A stretch of 64,000 nucleotides of DNA from positions 37,634,714 through 37,698,713 of the forward strand of contig CM049320.1 in assembly GCA_026874595.1 (NCBI GenBank). The letters are read 5' to 3'. The first letter of the stretch is position 1. Every line of letters begins with the position of its first letter. Origin of the DNA: Sipunculus nudus. Taxonomy: Eukaryota > Annelida > Sipuncula > Golfingiida > Sipunculidae. The notes under the pieces were generated by a model that saw only the letters and a program-made list of their open reading frames with translations, was not told the DNA's origin and made no database searches. Both the position numbers and the translations under genes were made by a program. Below are positions 63,092 through 64,000 of this stretch, piece by piece.

Positions 63092-63830
63092 ACTGAACCT
63101 ATGATGATCCTTTCATGTCTTCGGGTATTCACATATATCTTTTAATTATACATGCGTTAATTCCGCAAAACGATAACTGCCAATTATATACTGCTGATAG
63201 TAACGTTTGACATGGATCAAATGGAACTGTATTGTTGTGAATCTTTGTACACTGCCTGCTATAATCCCCCCCCTCCCCCCCCCCCCCCATCCTTAATGGA
63301 AATTATATTATAGCAGATAACTAAAAGAGAGTCCAAAATATAAAGATCATTTGACCTCAAGGTTATATAAGACTTTTTTGTGGTTTATGTGGTTTGTTAA
63401 TAATTCTTTATATTTCTGATCCTTTGATTTGGTAGACTATTTATTACCCACCCCCCCCCCGCCCTTTTTTTATTGTAAAACAACAAAACTCCTTAGAATT
63501 TTCCTTAGAAAATATGTAAGTTTGTCCAAGAAGATTTGAAAAGAAATCCCTTTATCTTCACTTTCATAGGTAGAAGGATATTATTAAAAGACAAGCCACG
63601 AAAATAAGTCCGAGTAAAAAGTCATCGGAGCTAAAAGAAATAAAACCACTTTATAGAAAGAATCATTCACTTCTTGCCTTTCAGTTAATATATCTTTTTT
63701 TAAATCTTATCAATAATTTAATCTGAGTCCCTTCATGGAACAGATGACAGTTGGAAATGTAAATTAACAGAAGAAAGAACAGTTGTATAACATTAATCCG
63801 TATTATTATTTTTTATAATTGTTTTTGGTT
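63092..63830. other. Region without a recognised gene
   Basis: C-rich runs at 63267-63288 and 63451-63460 and a GT-poor AT-rich background. Nothing recognisable. Confidence 0.45.
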
Positions 63831-64000
63831 GAGGTAACCGCCTCCAATTTTTATGCTCTCTTATCTAATAAATATGTACATCTGCAGAATTCCATTTTTG
63901 TTTGGGACTACGTGACAAGGCGGTAGCACTCGCTTCCTATCAGATTATTTTTGTATCCTGGTGTCACCCAGGCCCGGTGTCTACAGCACCAGCGGGTCCT
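63831..64000 (-). mobile_element. Second SINE copy, cut by window end
   Basis: GAGGTAACCGCCTCCAATTTTT, then ATGTACATCTGCAGAATTCC and CACCAGCGGGTCCT, align with 53848-53998 of the complete SINE. Its tRNA-like head would lie beyond 64000. Confidence 0.85.

Overview
This is AT-rich eukaryotic (animal) DNA with long introns, many (TA)n tracts and dense interspersed repeats. The repeat types (repeat units rich in TGACCTTTGACCT, elements ending in GACGGACAGACGG then CAGCTGAGCTAAAAA, tRNA-derived SINEs) together with the expanded C-type lectin genes suggest a mollusc, most likely a bivalve. That identification is inference from repeat and gene style; no marker gene proves it. No rRNA, operon or CRISPR is present.

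The window is a cluster of C-type lectin domain (CTLD) genes. I rebuilt them by hand from splice signals. Every lectin exon begins and ends in phase 1, and every CTLD is split into two exons at about the same place. (1) On the minus strand, a roughly 13.8-kb segment is tandemly duplicated. Copy 1 covers the window start to 11547 and its left 2.2 kb lies outside. Copy 2 covers 11548-25341. Each unit carries two lectin genes: X, a small secreted single-CTLD protein (8139-10890 and 21937-24684), and Y, a CTLD followed by a C-terminal hydrophobic tail (12163-14029; the other copy is cut by the window start at 1-232). (2) On the plus strand, gene 1 (38937 to at least 42427) encodes signal peptide, two CTLDs, linker and transmembrane helix. 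Its cytoplasmic tail is unresolved. (3) On the plus strand, gene 2 (52618-58108) is complete: signal peptide, PAN/apple-like domain, linker, CTLD, 258 residues.

Between the lectin blocks (25.3-38.9 kb) lie a P2X7-C-like first exon with an in-frame stop (26786-26955, plus), a THAP-like first exon on the minus strand that has lost most zinc ligands (30666-30880), a 2.3-kb minisatellite (31.33-33.61 kb), two related MITEs with 5-bp target duplications, a mariner-like inverted-repeat element and a SINE. LINE reverse-transcriptase remnants lie at 47.1-47.8 and 49.8-50.1 kb. A SINE with a perfect 15-bp target duplication sits in intron 1 of gene 2.

Functionally the locus looks like a fast-evolving lectin family offering secreted, tail-anchored and membrane-spanning forms. 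None of the five distinct CTLDs shows an EPN or QPD plus WND calcium/sugar motif, so binding is probably not classical calcium-dependent sugar recognition. An immune or recognition role is inference from family and context only.
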